Shown piece by piece: positions 9,517 through 19,163 of a DNA stretch of 37,130 bases. The DNA lies in the NCBI RefSeq assembly GCF_000227135.1, contig NC_018255.1:133198-170327 (forward strand), given 5' to 3'. This DNA comes from Leishmania donovani (taxonomy: Eukaryota > Euglenozoa > Kinetoplastea > Trypanosomatida > Trypanosomatidae). A program made the position numbers and the translations under genes. Positions within the stretch are counted from its first letter, which is position 1, and each line of letters starts with the position of its first letter. The notes below the pieces were generated by a model that worked only from the letters and a program-made list of their open reading frames with translations, did not search any database and was not told the DNA's origin.

Positions 9517-10919
9517 GAAGAAGCGCAGCAACAGCGGCAGGTGACTGTCGATTGCTCTCATCATCGTGTACCGTTCTGGCGGGGGCCAGACGTGCGCACC
9601 TGCCTGCCCAACACGCGTCCCGTGTGTAGGACCCCTTTACGGCTGCGTGAAGGTTGTGCAGCGGCTGATTTTCTTTTTTTTTTCGGTCTCCATTCTGCTT
9701 CCTGCACCGCCGTCAAGTATATGAGGAGAGCCGCGCGTGCGTCCGTCTCCGCACTGTAGAAGCAGCGGTGCTACGCTGACTGGAGAGGAGCTATCGTGGA
9801 CCGCGGGGGATGCCGTGCACCCTCTTCTCTCGCTCTCTTTGTTGCTTGTGGGGCACATCTGTTTGCTGTGTCGTCGTCGTATCTGCCTGAACTGCTGTGC
9901 TCTGCTGGAGTGTATTGCCTGGCTCTTTCGGTGAGAGAACGCGGCTTTGTGTGCGACTGTGTGGAGGGGGAGAGAGGGGCATCACCGGGAATGACCGCCT
10001 TCCATGCGTCCATGCTGCTCCTCTAAGTTCTCTTCAACGGCACGAAGAGCGCACAGCGCGGGAGAACGCAATGATGGCTTGATGTGCGCATATGTAAGTG
10101 CCTCCCACACGCTCTCTCGCGCGTTGCGCTTCGGCACGAAGTGCTCTGCTGGGCCCCTGCAGCCGTATCTGCTTCTCGTGTGCAGTCTTCGCGCCTTCAC
10201 CTTGTTGTTTCAGTGCGTTCTTACTGCTGATGCGGTGGTGTGGGGTGTGACGGCTGTGGCACACATGTCTACACATTCGACTCATATGACCACGCCTCCA
10301 CAGCAACGGGCGCCCCACGTCCAAACGCGGATGCATGCGGTAGCCTAAAGCGTATGCCCCTCCCTCTTTCTCGCTCTCCTGATCGTTGCTGCATTCAGTC
10401 ATGTGATGCTGATGCTATCCTTCCTCCATCTCAGATGTATTCACCGGTGGAGGTCCGGCCCCCCCCCTACGCCCCTCTGTCTTCCTCTTTCATGCCCTGC
10501 CCAGAGGTTTTGGTGGGTGGGGTGGAGGGCAAGGTGCTGAGAAAGGATACAAAAACTACCTGAATACTTGCGCTCACCATCAATGCGGTAGAAGCGTGCG
10601 AGCGACGCAGTTAGATAATGGGCGGTGGCGAAATACGGCACTAAATAGGCATAAAAAAAGAAGACCCGGCATACCAGCTGGACTGTTCGTGTACGCGCTT
10701 CTCGGAGGCACCACTGTGCACCCTTTTGGGTGCTCATACTTACGTGTGCGTGTGTGTGTGAGGGGGACGGGAGGGCAGGGACGTGTACTGTGAACGTTAC
10801 TTTGTGGCTCTCTTCCACTCTCCCTCATGTCGCGAGAAGAAAATAAAACGAAAAAAGGCGATGGAGCCGAGCTCGCCACCTCGCGCACGTGCCCGCTTCC
10901 GTCTTCTTGCACCGCATCT

Positions 10920-10960
10920 CTTTCCTGTCTTCGTCTCCCTCGCGCCGCCACGCCCTGCAG
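10920..10960 (+). promoter_or_regulatory. Predicted trans-splice acceptor for first Elongin C-like gene
   Basis: A C/T-rich tract ends in GCAG with AG at 10959-10960. No ATG occurs between here and the start at 11123, so the predicted 5' UTR is about 160 bases and contains the (AC)13 repeat. Confidence 0.5.
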
Positions 10961-10988
10961 CCCGTTCTTGGACGGCGTTTTGAAAAAT

Positions 10989-11014
10989 ACACACACACAC
11001 ACACACACACACAC
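10989..11014 (+). repeat. (AC)13 microsatellite in predicted 5' UTR
   Basis: An uninterrupted AC dinucleotide repeat about 110 bases before the first Elongin C-like ATG. A similar repeat lies before the second paralog. Confidence 0.95.
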
Positions 11015-11122
11015 TGGATCTGGCCACGCCCACTACGCACGTTCGCAGCGATAGAAAAGGAGCATCGGATTAGCACACAGCGTTGAGATCGGAGGCGCCG
11101 CGATCACTACAACAACGGCAAG

Positions 11123-11773
11123 ATGAGCGGGCAGCCCTTTGATGCGATGTGGACGGCTCCGCCGCCGCCGTCCTACATCGACACCGTGTACATGAACCCA
11201 AAGGACTACGTCGTACTGGCCACGAGTAGCGGCGAGGAGGCGTTTGTGCACCGGGACTGCTTGATGGAGTCGCCTGTGTTGCGGCTCGCGTTTCGCAAGC
11301 GCGTCCCACTCTTTACGGAAAACGTCTTGGTGGCGTTTTTCAAGGAGGACGAGCCATCGTGCACCGGTGCCTCGTCGCCCAGCATAAATGCCGTGGACGG
11401 GGCCCTCGCATCCGGGCAGCCTATCGCAGCAGCGGTGGATCCGGCCGCTGGCGACGGAGGAGGTGGGAGCAAGGAGAAGGAGGGCGACGGCGTGCCACAA
11501 GGCGCCGGTGCAGCACCAGTAGAGACGGGGATCGAGAATGCGATGGCCCCGGATCCGCAGTACCCAGCCACTCTCAAGGAGACGCTTCGGACGGACAACT
11601 CGGTGCGTGTCTTATTTCCGCGTCTCAAGGGCGATCAGCTAAACGTTCTTGTGTCGTACCTCTACTTCAAGCACCGCTACAACCGCCGTGTATCGGAGGA
11701 GCGGCCAGCATTTGAGGTGCCCACCACTGCCGCGCTGGAGGTGATGCGTGTTGCAGCGGCGCTGGAGTGCTAA
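11123..11773 (+). CDS. Elongin C-like protein with internal insert (paralog 1)
   Basis: A 216-residue protein of the Elongin C / Skp1 (BTB-like) fold. Residues 28-60 align by eye with the N-terminal strand-helix half of Elongin C (pattern YVxLxSSxGxExxVxRxxxxxS). Residues 160-216 match the C-terminal half: a Tyr-Phe-Lys-x-Arg-Tyr segment near 181-186, then Pro-x-Phe-x-Val-Pro, then an Ala-rich helix ending in Cys, just as Elongin C ends. The short loop between halves in animal Elongin C is replaced by roughly 100 residues of Gly/Ala/Pro/Glu low-complexity sequence. Elongin C normally bridges BC-box substrate receptors to Cullin E3 ligases; that role is inferred here. The ATG at 11123 is the first after a good acceptor. 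A divergent paralog follows 640 bases downstream. Confidence 0.75.
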   Translation: MSGQPFDAMWTAPPPPSYIDTVYMNPKDYVVLATSSGEEAFVHRDCLMESPVLRLAFRKRVPLFTENVLVAFFKEDEPSCTGASSPSINAVDGALASGQPIAAAVDPAAGDGGGGSKEKEGDGVPQGAGAAPVETGIENAMAPDPQYPATLKETLRTDNSVRVLFPRLKGDQLNVLVSYLYFKHRYNRRVSEERPAFEVPTTAALEVMRVAAALEC

Positions 11774-12320
11774 AAGCATTAAACGCACGCGCACATTGAC
11801 AGACATGTACAGCGGCGCAGCGGTGTGACTCGGCCCGTCGAGTGCGTCGATGCTGCGGCTCCACACTGCTTGCCTTTGGATCTATCTTGGATATATGTAT
11901 GCACAGGAGAGGTTGGTTCATGAGGCGACTGCGGATGAACCTGCCGCAGATGTCCGACACGCACACACAAGTCGATACGCGTTGAAACCAAAGCAGCCGC
12001 GTCGCCGTCTTTGTGTGCGCGTGCTGTTTTTGATAGACAGAGCCGAGAGAACGCGCTACGGGCGTAGAAGGGAAGTGCCTGTGCAGCCTGCTACTTCTGA
12101 AATTCTCACACACCTCGCCCGTGATGCCCAGGGCGGTGACTTTTAGCGGATGGATGTACGGCGCGTTTCACATGCCGTGTACTCGCTTGCTCACGGACGT
12201 TTTCTGCACTGCGAGTGACTCATCCGTGACGTGGCCCATCGGCTTGCATCGTTCTCTTCATCGTCCGTATGCATGCGCGTCTCCTCGTTGAGTATACTCG
12301 CTCCCTCCTTGCAACTTATG

Positions 12321-12348
12321 TGCCTCTCTCCTTTGGTGTGTTCACCAG
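12321..12348 (+). promoter_or_regulatory. Predicted trans-splice acceptor for second Elongin C-like gene
   Basis: A C/T-rich run followed by CCAG with AG at 12347-12348 (a second AG at 12349-12350). The first ATG after it is 12412, which gives a 5' UTR of about 63 bases containing the AC repeat. Confidence 0.5.
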
Positions 12349-12376
12349 AGTTGCGCACTGCACGACACAGACGCAG

Positions 12377-12397
12377 ACACACACACACACACACACA
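12377..12397 (+). repeat. (AC)10 microsatellite 14 bases before a start codon
   Basis: An uninterrupted AC dinucleotide run ending at 12397; the ATG is at 12412. It therefore lies in the predicted 5' UTR. Confidence 0.95.
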
Positions 12398-12411
12398 TTG
12401 CGCAGCGGCTC

Positions 12412-13170
12412 ATGAAGAGGAAAGCCAACCCAACAGAGGCGGTGCCGCTGCCGACCTGCACGGCGGTAGGGCCAGAGGACATGGTGCTGGTCGCGTGCAC
12501 GTCGGGCGAGACGTTCCTCGTGGAGCGTAACTGCGCCATCATTAGCGACCACTGTCGTGACCTGTTGCAAGTCTGGGAAGGCGCCGTGCGCCGCATCGTG
12601 CTGCAAAGTCGAAACGAGGAGAGCACCATGAGCGACGGCACGACAGCGGAGATGACCGCAGTGCATTGCATGGAAGCAGACTCACACAGCCGAGACGCTG
12701 GTGGCCCGCTTGCCACCGACCCAACCGTGATAACCTTCATGCCGTTCACGGACGTCGATGATGCCTCGCCTCTCGAGGCACTGCGCCACATCCCAGTCAC
12801 TCTAGTCGCGGAGCACTACCAGAAGCGCCTGAGAGCCGCGGAGGCCATCTCGCCAAGCAAGGCAGACCGTCCGTCGTCGAAGCAGGTGTCCAGCTATGGC
12901 GACCGCAAGGGGGCGCCAGTCATCGTCCCAAAGCCCATCAGCCCGCTGGCGCCCATGGAGAGTGTCGATGGGACACCGATGTACCCGGTCGTGGTGATAC
13001 CCTACATGACCCCGGAGCTCATGGAGGCGGCGCTATCGTACGCGCATAGAAAGTACAGAATCGACATGGACGGCGAGAAGCCGGGAGCGGAGTCGGCTGC
13101 GCCGATCACCGTTGCCTCAGCAGAGGGCCGCTGGCGACTGATAGCGGCCTCTGTGCTGTCCGGCATGTGA
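12412..13170 (+). CDS. Elongin C-like protein with internal insert (paralog 2, divergent)
   Basis: A 252-residue protein built like its upstream neighbour. Residues 23-57 match the Elongin C N-terminal half (a VLVACTSGETFLVER segment, then a helix), and residues 190-252 match the C-terminal half, with an AHRKYR segment near 211-216 in the position of Elongin C's YKVRY. The two halves are separated by about 130 residues of Ser/Pro/Asp/Glu-rich sequence. Unlike paralog 1 it lacks the terminal Leu-x-Cys and ends in VLSGM, so the last helix, which in Elongin C contributes to the BC-box contact, is altered. The similarity is recognisable but weak; a structural prediction would settle the fold. Tandem position and shared architecture point to an old duplication. 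Function is inferred only from the fold. Confidence 0.65.
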   Translation: MKRKANPTEAVPLPTCTAVGPEDMVLVACTSGETFLVERNCAIISDHCRDLLQVWEGAVRRIVLQSRNEESTMSDGTTAEMTAVHCMEADSHSRDAGGPLATDPTVITFMPFTDVDDASPLEALRHIPVTLVAEHYQKRLRAAEAISPSKADRPSSKQVSSYGDRKGAPVIVPKPISPLAPMESVDGTPMYPVVVIPYMTPELMEAALSYAHRKYRIDMDGEKPGAESAAPITVASAEGRWRLIAASVLSGM

Positions 13171-14046
13171 AGGAACCGTGCAAGATGCGCCCTCTGCGGC
13201 ACGGTGTCACGGTCGCCGTCACCCTTGCATCCACTGACATGTACATTACCAGGAAACCTCTATCCACGCGTGGGCGTCACTTTCCGCAACCCCCTCCCCC
13301 ACCTAGTCGTCCTATGTCTCTTCGTGGAAGACTACGCAGCACAGTGCGCTGTAGAGAGAAAGCGAGGGATGTGGGCCCTGCAGTGCCACGTTTCGTGCCG
13401 ACTTCCCCGCGGTAGCTGGCGCACTTGGTATTGTCGCTCACAGTCGACGTATGGGGGGGCGTCACAGTAGACGGTCACAGCTATCAGACGCGTCTGCTAT
13501 TCCTTTCCCCACCTCTCACCCCAAACCGTCGATTTTCGCCTCGAGAGCTGCGCGTTGACTCTCTATTCTCTTCGTTCCCTTTCGCACCGCAGCCGCAGCA
13601 CTGGTATGCGCGCATATCGGCGCACTCTCATCCCGAACTCTTCCTCTCACTCCTGGGCACTCGCTTGCTCTTCACTCGAAACGCATACACACGCACACTC
13701 ACACACGTGATCGCGTCTGCTCGCCAACGTAGGTGAGTAGACAGCCAAGAGAAGCATTCGCCGCCGGCAGAGAAGCACAAGACTGAACAGAGGTGCAGTC
13801 GTGGCGTACAAAGCCGGTGACTTCCCTCTCGTCACCACACCTCCTGCTCTCGCGCGCGTTCTCGCTCCTCGCGGGCCTCCCTTGCCGCCTTTTAAAGCAT
13901 CTAGTGGGCCTGCTAAGCACGTGCTGTTCAGCGTGGGAAAGGCGGCGACCGTGTCATCACAGCCCCACCTGTCTTATCGCCGCGCCCCTTTTTCCTGCGT
14001 CCCCATTTTCCTCTTTGCCCCTCGTAGCGTCTGCGCCAGAGCCGTG
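13171..14046 (+). other. Intergenic / UTR region
   Basis: 3' UTR of the second Elongin C-like gene and leader of the Bcd1-like gene. Open frames extend upstream of the Bcd1-like start through 13801-14046 but only from a GTG and across the pyrimidine tract. No separate gene seen. Confidence 0.6.
13980..14027 (+). promoter_or_regulatory. Predicted trans-splice acceptor for the Bcd1-like gene
   Basis: A strong C/T-rich tract ends in GTAG with AG at 14026-14027, 19 bases before ATG 14047. This excludes the 82-codon upstream extension of the open frame. Confidence 0.6.
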
Positions 14047-16044
14047 ATGAATCGACTAGCGGCATTGAGGGCAAGGTCCGCGAGCTCTGCAGCCCCACAC
14101 CTCGATGCTGGGAGTGAGGGGTACGAGGCACCGCACGAGTACATGCACGACTGCGAAGACACTTGCAGCTCGCATCTCAGAGACGCGCGGGGGAGTGACG
14201 GCGGCTTCCAGCACTGCGGCAGCGAAGATAGCGCCAGCGACGGCAACAACGACTCGGACCACGACAGCCACAAGGACGACGGCGGAGGCGGCGATGGCAA
14301 CGATGAGCCGCGCGACGAACCTTACTTTCGGGCTTCAGGTGACGTAGACGAGGCCTCCAGAGTCACGCTGAGCGCCGCGCTCCTCAGTGACCTCGAGACC
14401 TCACACATCTCCCCAACGCCTCATGCGGAGCAGCAGACGCAGAGCAAGGCCAGCGACTGTTGCGTCTGCGGGACGCACGCCATGTACACGTGCCCCGGCT
14501 GTGGGCGTCGGACGTGCAGCATGATATGCGTACGGGTGCACAAAGAAGACTTCAAGTGCACCGGTGTGCGGGATGTAGCCGTCAAGGTGCCGCTCAGCGA
14601 ATTCACGGATCGGCAACTGCAGCGCGACTACCACTTCCTAGAGAACTGCCGTCGCGTCATCGACAACATCGAGCGCTGCTTTCCCCGTACGTCATGGCGG
14701 TACAACTACAAGGCGCTGCCTCCTCCCCTGCACGCCTTGCGTGAAGCGGCGCGGCGCCGCGGTGTCATCTGCCAGATCATGTCGGAGGGGATGCGCAAAC
14801 GAGACGAGAACACGAGTCGGCTTGATCGCAAGACGAACACGATTGTGTGGCGTTGCGAGTTTGAATTTAGGAGCGCTCATGACGGGGCTGAGGTGACGAC
14901 CATCTCCACAGACTGGGGCAGCGAGCGCCACCGGCTTGGCGACATTCTCAAGTACTGCTGGGCCACCAACCCGCCACTTCTCTGTTACCACATCAACCGG
15001 CGGTACAACCGGGCTTCCAAATACGTGGGCGAATCAGCGACAAAGACCGCGAAGGGTGGCGAGGGAGAGGTGCCCGACGAAACGGACCCGACGCCGCACG
15101 ACAGTGCGGCGGCACCGCTGGAAACTGCAGCGGATGCCGGATCGGCAGCGGCACCCCCTACAGGTGTGGATGTCTTGCCCACGGCAGAGGTAACGAGGGT
15201 GGCGAGCGACGAGGGTGAGGGCGATGTACCACCGCCTACGGTCGCCGCTGTAGAGGCTGAGGCCGCAGCAAGCAGAAGGGAATGTCCACTGAGTGCCCCG
15301 GCAGAGCTGCTCCCGCTGCGCGCCTACGAGGTGGTGTTGCCAATGCCGCCTATCGAGCCAGTGACCCCACGAGAGGCGCAGCATCAAGCGTTCGTGCAGG
15401 ACTTCCTGACACGGGAAAAGTATGTGATTTTGTCCAAGGCGGAACGGCTGGGCAACAACGCGCGGTACTTCTTGCTCGACCCTTACGATACCCTCAACGA
15501 GAATCTGCGCCGGCTTTTCTTCGTCAGCGAGTTCCCTGTGTTCGTTGTCGTGCATGCATCCGAGCTGCACCGCTTCACCCTCGTAACGGAGGAAGACAAG
15601 GAGGCAATTCGCAGCAGTTTCCGCTCGAAGAAGACTCGCGAGCCGCGCGAGCGGCCGCAGATGCGCAAGCGGAGCGAGATGGAGCCGGAGGAATTGGAGC
15701 GTCTGAGTCGCGTGCCGTGCCGGCGCTTCCTTCAGGGCCGCTGCCTGAACGCCGAGGAGTGCCCCTACTGGCACTGCACGCCAAACGAGATTCCAGTGTG
15801 CCGCACGTTTCTCCGGTTTGGGGAGTGCGATAAGGGGACGCGGTGCAGTTTCCGCCACGATGCCGATGCGGTGCGGATCGCCCGCAAGCGTCAGCGCGAC
15901 GGCCTCGGCGAAAACGGTAGTCCGATGCGTGGTCGTGGCATGGGCCGCGACCGCGGCTTCGGCTTCGGCCGGTTGCTTGATGGCGCCCGAGGACGCGGTG
16001 GCATGGGCGGCGGCTTCTACGAACCGCGTCACCGCACCGAGTAA
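14047..16044 (+). CDS. Bcd1/ZNHIT6-like HIT zinc-finger protein with C-terminal CCCH fingers
   Basis: A 665-residue protein. Residues about 138-171 form a HIT-type zinc finger: Cys-x2-Cys, then Tyr-x-Cys-Pro-x-Cys, Cys-x3-Cys, and a final His-Lys...Cys. The segment after it (DYHFLENCRR and an aromatic, basic stretch) resembles Bcd1/ZNHIT6, the factor that helps assemble box C/D snoRNPs in the nucleus. The N-terminal ~100 residues are acidic and Asp/Gly/His-rich; the middle (about 345-430) is low complexity. Near the C-terminus are two CCCH fingers, C-x7-C-x5-C-x3-H (about 557-575) and C-x8-C-x5-C-x3-H (about 587-606), then an RG/GR-rich tail. Yeast and human Bcd1 lack CCCH fingers as far as I know, so the architecture is unusual. 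Box C/D snoRNP assembly is inferred from the HIT region; the CCCH and RG parts suggest added RNA binding. Confidence 0.8.
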   Translation: MNRLAALRARSASSAAPHLDAGSEGYEAPHEYMHDCEDTCSSHLRDARGSDGGFQHCGSEDSASDGNNDSDHDSHKDDGGGGDGNDEPRDEPYFRASGDVDEASRVTLSAALLSDLETSHISPTPHAEQQTQSKASDCCVCGTHAMYTCPGCGRRTCSMICVRVHKEDFKCTGVRDVAVKVPLSEFTDRQLQRDYHFLENCRRVIDNIERCFPRTSWRYNYKALPPPLHALREAARRRGVICQIMSEGMRKRDENTSRLDRKTNTIVWRCEFEFRSAHDGAEVTTISTDWGSERHRLGDILKYCWATNPPLLCYHINRRYNRASKYVGESATKTAKGGEGEVPDETDPTPHDSAAAPLETAADAGSAAAPPTGVDVLPTAEVTRVASDEGEGDVPPPTVAAVEAEAAASRRECPLSAPAELLPLRAYEVVLPMPPIEPVTPREAQHQAFVQDFLTREKYVILSKAERLGNNARYFLLDPYDTLNENLRRLFFVSEFPVFVVVHASELHRFTLVTEEDKEAIRSSFRSKKTREPRERPQMRKRSEMEPEELERLSRVPCRRFLQGRCLNAEECPYWHCTPNEIPVCRTFLRFGECDKGTRCSFRHDADAVRIARKRQRDGLGENGSPMRGRGMGRDRGFGFGRLLDGARGRGGMGGGFYEPRHRTE

Positions 16045-17198
16045 GAGTGGTAATATAAGCGCCACCAACTGCGCGGCGCATCCCCCCTCCACCTCCCTTC
16101 TCTGCGGAGGGTGGTGGAGATGCCACGACGCAAGGGAGAGAGCGTGTGGAGTCCCCTAAGCGATGGCACTGAAGGTGGTGTGCCGGGGCGTGGGCTAGTG
16201 ACTGCTGCTCTCGGTAACTTTCAACTAGTTTCTACGTGTAACGGGTGCGTGCGCGCGCCGGCATTTAAACCACCACCAAAGAAGAAGGAAAAGAGCGCAG
16301 CTCCTGTCTTGCCGTTTCTTCCCGACCCAACCGCTCGCCACGAACACACGCGTCTTGGGTGTGCGTGTCCGTATGCCAACTGCTCCGTTTGCCTTTCTGT
16401 GGCCTATGTCTACTGTGGACTCCGCACCTCCCTCTCCTTCTGCACAGTGTGAGATGTTGTGCCCGCAGCTGTGTGCATGCACCTCCAGGTCTCCTCTCCG
16501 CAGCCCCAACGGACAGATGGGCCCTGTGCAGCGCTTTTCCACCAGCCCACATGTTCCTTAACGCACGGGGGCAGCCGCGGCGTCGTTGAGTCTCCCCCTC
16601 CCTTTCTCTGTCTCTCTTCTCTCCTCTCTCGCGAACGTTCCCTCGCGTAAGAAGTGCGACTGCGAAAAAGGAATTACGACCTGCGCTGCTTGTCGTACAC
16701 ACGAGCACACGCACTTCTCTGTTTTGGCAGGTGGTGAGAGGCTCCCCTGACCACCTGCCCGCGTTTGTCCAGAAACGCGTGAGGTTGCTTCTGCATACGT
16801 TGGTGAGACCGCCGTCTGTCCTCCTCAATGGTCTGCCTCGTCTAGCCCCCACGATCTCACCCCCTCCTTTTTCTTCTTTTTTTTTGCGTTGTGTCTCCCT
16901 CGTTTTACTGGTGAGCGGCCGATATCAATCATTGCGGGCCCCATTCCCTCGTCCTTTTCTCGGCTGCGCCGTCGTCGCTGTTCCTGCCGTGCACCTGTCG
17001 ACGGACTTGGCAGCGCCACAGTCCACGATTGCCGCCTTCTATCTATCCCGTTGGCTCTCCTAGCCCACCCCTCCTTCGCCTCGCTTTTCATTGGCCGGGT
17101 TGCTTTGGCGCGTGTCGGTGTCTGCGTGTACTCGCGCTGCCTTCTTGTTCGTGTGCTGGTATCGTGCTGAATAGTCGTCGCCGGCCACCGGTCGAAGA
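16045..17198 (+). other. Intergenic / UTR region
   Basis: 3' UTR of the Bcd1-like gene and leader of the membrane-protein gene. Several C/T-rich tracts, including a T-rich one near 16865-16885. No recognisable coding frame or RNA gene. Confidence 0.6.
17140..17174 (+). promoter_or_regulatory. Predicted trans-splice acceptor for the membrane-protein gene
   Basis: A T/C/G-rich tract followed by AATAG with AG at 17173-17174, 24 bases before ATG 17199. Confidence 0.45.
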
Positions 17199-18230
17199 AT
17201 GAACTCCGACACACCGTCACCACCCTGCTCGTCAGTGCCGCTTGAGGGTCGCGTGACAGCAGCCGCATCGCAGCCGATGCATGCCGCCCGCCCGCGCTGG
17301 TCGCACGATGATGATGATAGCGTGAGTGTCGTGCAGAGCACACACGACTACACGCAACGCATCTTCAAGACCAAACCTCAAAGTGCGCGGTGGGTGCGCG
17401 GGTTGACGGAAGATGGCCAGGAGGACGACCGCACCATTGGCTTCCGGAGGCGCCGAGCAAACATGAACCGGTGGGAGGAGCTCGACGACACCCCCAATGA
17501 TGTTTTGCAAGGAACTGCACACGCGGAAAGGTGGCGTAGCCACTGGTTGTTTTACCCCAATATGCTTGCCATCGTCTATTTGTGCTTGATCGTCGCGCGT
17601 ATGATGAAGGGGCTCCATCGTTCTTACCGGCTCGATTACCCCACCACGCCGTGGCAGCTCGAGCTGTACGGGCGCCGGTACGGCGAGAACGGCGTCTCCT
17701 TCTTGATGCGCGTCTGCGTACCACTGGCTGTCCCGCATGCCGTCGGGGCAGCGTACACGCTGACTCTGACCTACACCATTGGTGGAGCAGCGCGCCAATT
17801 TATCGCGTTGTGCGGCGTTGGCTTGTCGCTGCTGTCCGTGGGCGCGTTATTCACGCAGAGCTCGTTGCTCTTCGCCTGCTGCGGCCTCTCTCCATATAGT
17901 CACCGGTGGGAATGCGACCTGCCATTTGCCCTCCACCACGTCTGCAGCGTCATTCGGGTGTTGTGCCCGCTGCTGGCGGTGTGGTGTGTGTCTCCCGTGC
18001 TGGACCAGCTGTGGGGCTGCGGCTACCGGTGGCGGTGCGTGCTCGCTGTGCCGTGTGTGATGGCCCTAGCGTGCCTGGTCAGTTCCGTGTACGATGAGGT
18101 GCCCTCGCAGGCGATGCTGGACTTGGCACACATGTCAGTACTGCTTGCCTGGCCTCTCTTCGTGAAGGCATGCTGGAGGCTAAAGCCTTTTGCAGCGGTG
18201 CCAAAGACGGAGAAGCTGCACGAGAAGTAA
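17199..18230 (+). CDS. Hypothetical polytopic membrane protein
   Basis: A 343-residue protein that I cannot assign to a family. A hydrophilic N-terminal ~115 residues (with an Asp run near 37-40 and a basic RRRR patch near 83-86) is followed by about six hydrophobic spans at roughly 116-136, 168-192, 200-228, 246-268, 276-297 and 307-325, and a short Lys-rich tail ending in HEK. The spans contain many Cys and few charged residues. There is no signal peptide, so the N-terminus is probably cytosolic. The long cytosolic head and Cys-rich spans could fit an endomembrane or organelle protein, but neither substrate nor location is shown. The ATG lies 24 bases after a predicted acceptor, which supports the start. 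Confidence 0.8.
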   Translation: MNSDTPSPPCSSVPLEGRVTAAASQPMHAARPRWSHDDDDSVSVVQSTHDYTQRIFKTKPQSARWVRGLTEDGQEDDRTIGFRRRRANMNRWEELDDTPNDVLQGTAHAERWRSHWLFYPNMLAIVYLCLIVARMMKGLHRSYRLDYPTTPWQLELYGRRYGENGVSFLMRVCVPLAVPHAVGAAYTLTLTYTIGGAARQFIALCGVGLSLLSVGALFTQSSLLFACCGLSPYSHRWECDLPFALHHVCSVIRVLCPLLAVWCVSPVLDQLWGCGYRWRCVLAVPCVMALACLVSSVYDEVPSQAMLDLAHMSVLLAWPLFVKACWRLKPFAAVPKTEKLHEK

Positions 18231-19163
18231 GAACTTCAAAAGATGACGCTTGTACGAGTGAGGGCAAACAAAACGCCGACGCGAAGGCTCAAACGTAAAC
18301 ATAACGCGACCGGTAGCGGAGAGGGAGGCGTGTGACTGTGTGCGTGTGCCGAGAAAGAGATCCGCTACTGTAGTGGCGAAACGGCTGACTCTCACTCGCG
18401 TCGCCAGTGCTCAGCAGTCATCTCTTTCTCTCCTCCACTCCCTCTCCCGTCCCTCTGCGCATGAATGTGCCTGTGTGCTCGGCTGATGTCTCTCTCTCGC
18501 CCTCGTTGTTGTGCGTTGATTCGATCATCACCTACCCACCCCTTCTCTCCGGTCTACTCTTTGCGTCGGTGGTCGTGTGTCCCCACAACCCCACGTACTT
18601 CATCCGAGAAAACGGAAAAGGAGGAGAAACATGCACGCACAGACGCCACGGTGCAGCCGTCTAGGGTGCGCAGAGTCGAGTCCGTCTCCATGCGGACTGT
18701 GTGCATGTGCTTCTCCCCTCTGGTGTCCGCGTCTGCTGAGCGGAGCGGCGACGACGACGAGGATACGAAAGGGGATCTGGAGAAGGACCTCTCACCTGAT
18801 ACACTTCCGCTGGCACGTCGCATCATTGCTAAACGCCTCTGCGATGTCCCTGGGGACATCAGCGAGGCGGGTGGTGATCTACAGTGCCCCCGCCAAGCAC
18901 GTTTCCGATGCAGGAACACACACGTGCAGCCCCTCCTCCGCCTTATTTTTCTCTCCTTCCTGTATTCTTGCCCTTCCACCACCACCCCGCCTCCTCCTCT
19001 CGAACTTCTCGCGCGCGCCAAGGAATCGCCGCGAACAAGGACGGCAGCGACTTCAAGTACAGCGCACGCGCAAAATCCGCCGCATAGGAGGCGTTGTCAA
19101 ACGTCTACGCTCCCCCCTCACTCCCTACCTCCTCGCACACACTCCGTCGCTTTCCTCTCCGCC
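18231..19163 (+). other. Intergenic / UTR region
   Basis: The frame of the next gene stays open through 18465-19163 but crosses long C/T tracts and reads as Ser/Pro/Arg/Cys-rich noise, so it is treated as untranslated. Two pyrimidine tracts, about 18935-19010 and 19100-19163, precede the chosen start. No other feature recognised. Confidence 0.5.
18935..19021 (+). promoter_or_regulatory. Predicted trans-splice acceptor for the 342-residue orphan
   Basis: A C/T-rich tract followed by CCAAG with AG at about 19020-19021; no ATG occurs between it and 19164. A second tract runs directly into the ATG, and its first AG is inside the coding frame near 19190. Confidence 0.35.

Larger units (their letters stand above)
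9517..11122 (+). other. Intergenic / UTR region (1.6 kb)
   Basis: 3' UTR of FAD synthase and 5' UTR of the first Elongin C-like gene. It contains a T-rich tract at about 9668-9683 with a C/T extension and AG near 9716, followed only by a 12-codon frame, plus GT-rich patches and an (AC)13 repeat. No gene of recognisable family on either strand. Confidence 0.55.
11774..12411 (+). other. Spacer between the two Elongin C-like genes
   Basis: Gene-free 638 bases holding the 3' UTR of the first paralog and the acceptor and short 5' UTR of the second. An AC repeat lies close to the second start. Nothing else recognised. Confidence 0.6.

Noticed and set aside
13801..14046. 82-codon N-terminal extension of the Bcd1-like protein
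   Set aside because: It starts at GTG and crosses a strong splice-acceptor tract ending at 14027; the first ATG after that is 14047.
15034..16092. 352-codon frame on the minus strand
   Set aside because: Antisense shadow of the Bcd1-like gene.
18465..19163. 233-codon N-terminal extension of the 342-residue orphan
   Set aside because: It has an ATG but runs through two pyrimidine tracts with acceptor-like AGs and reads as low-complexity noise.
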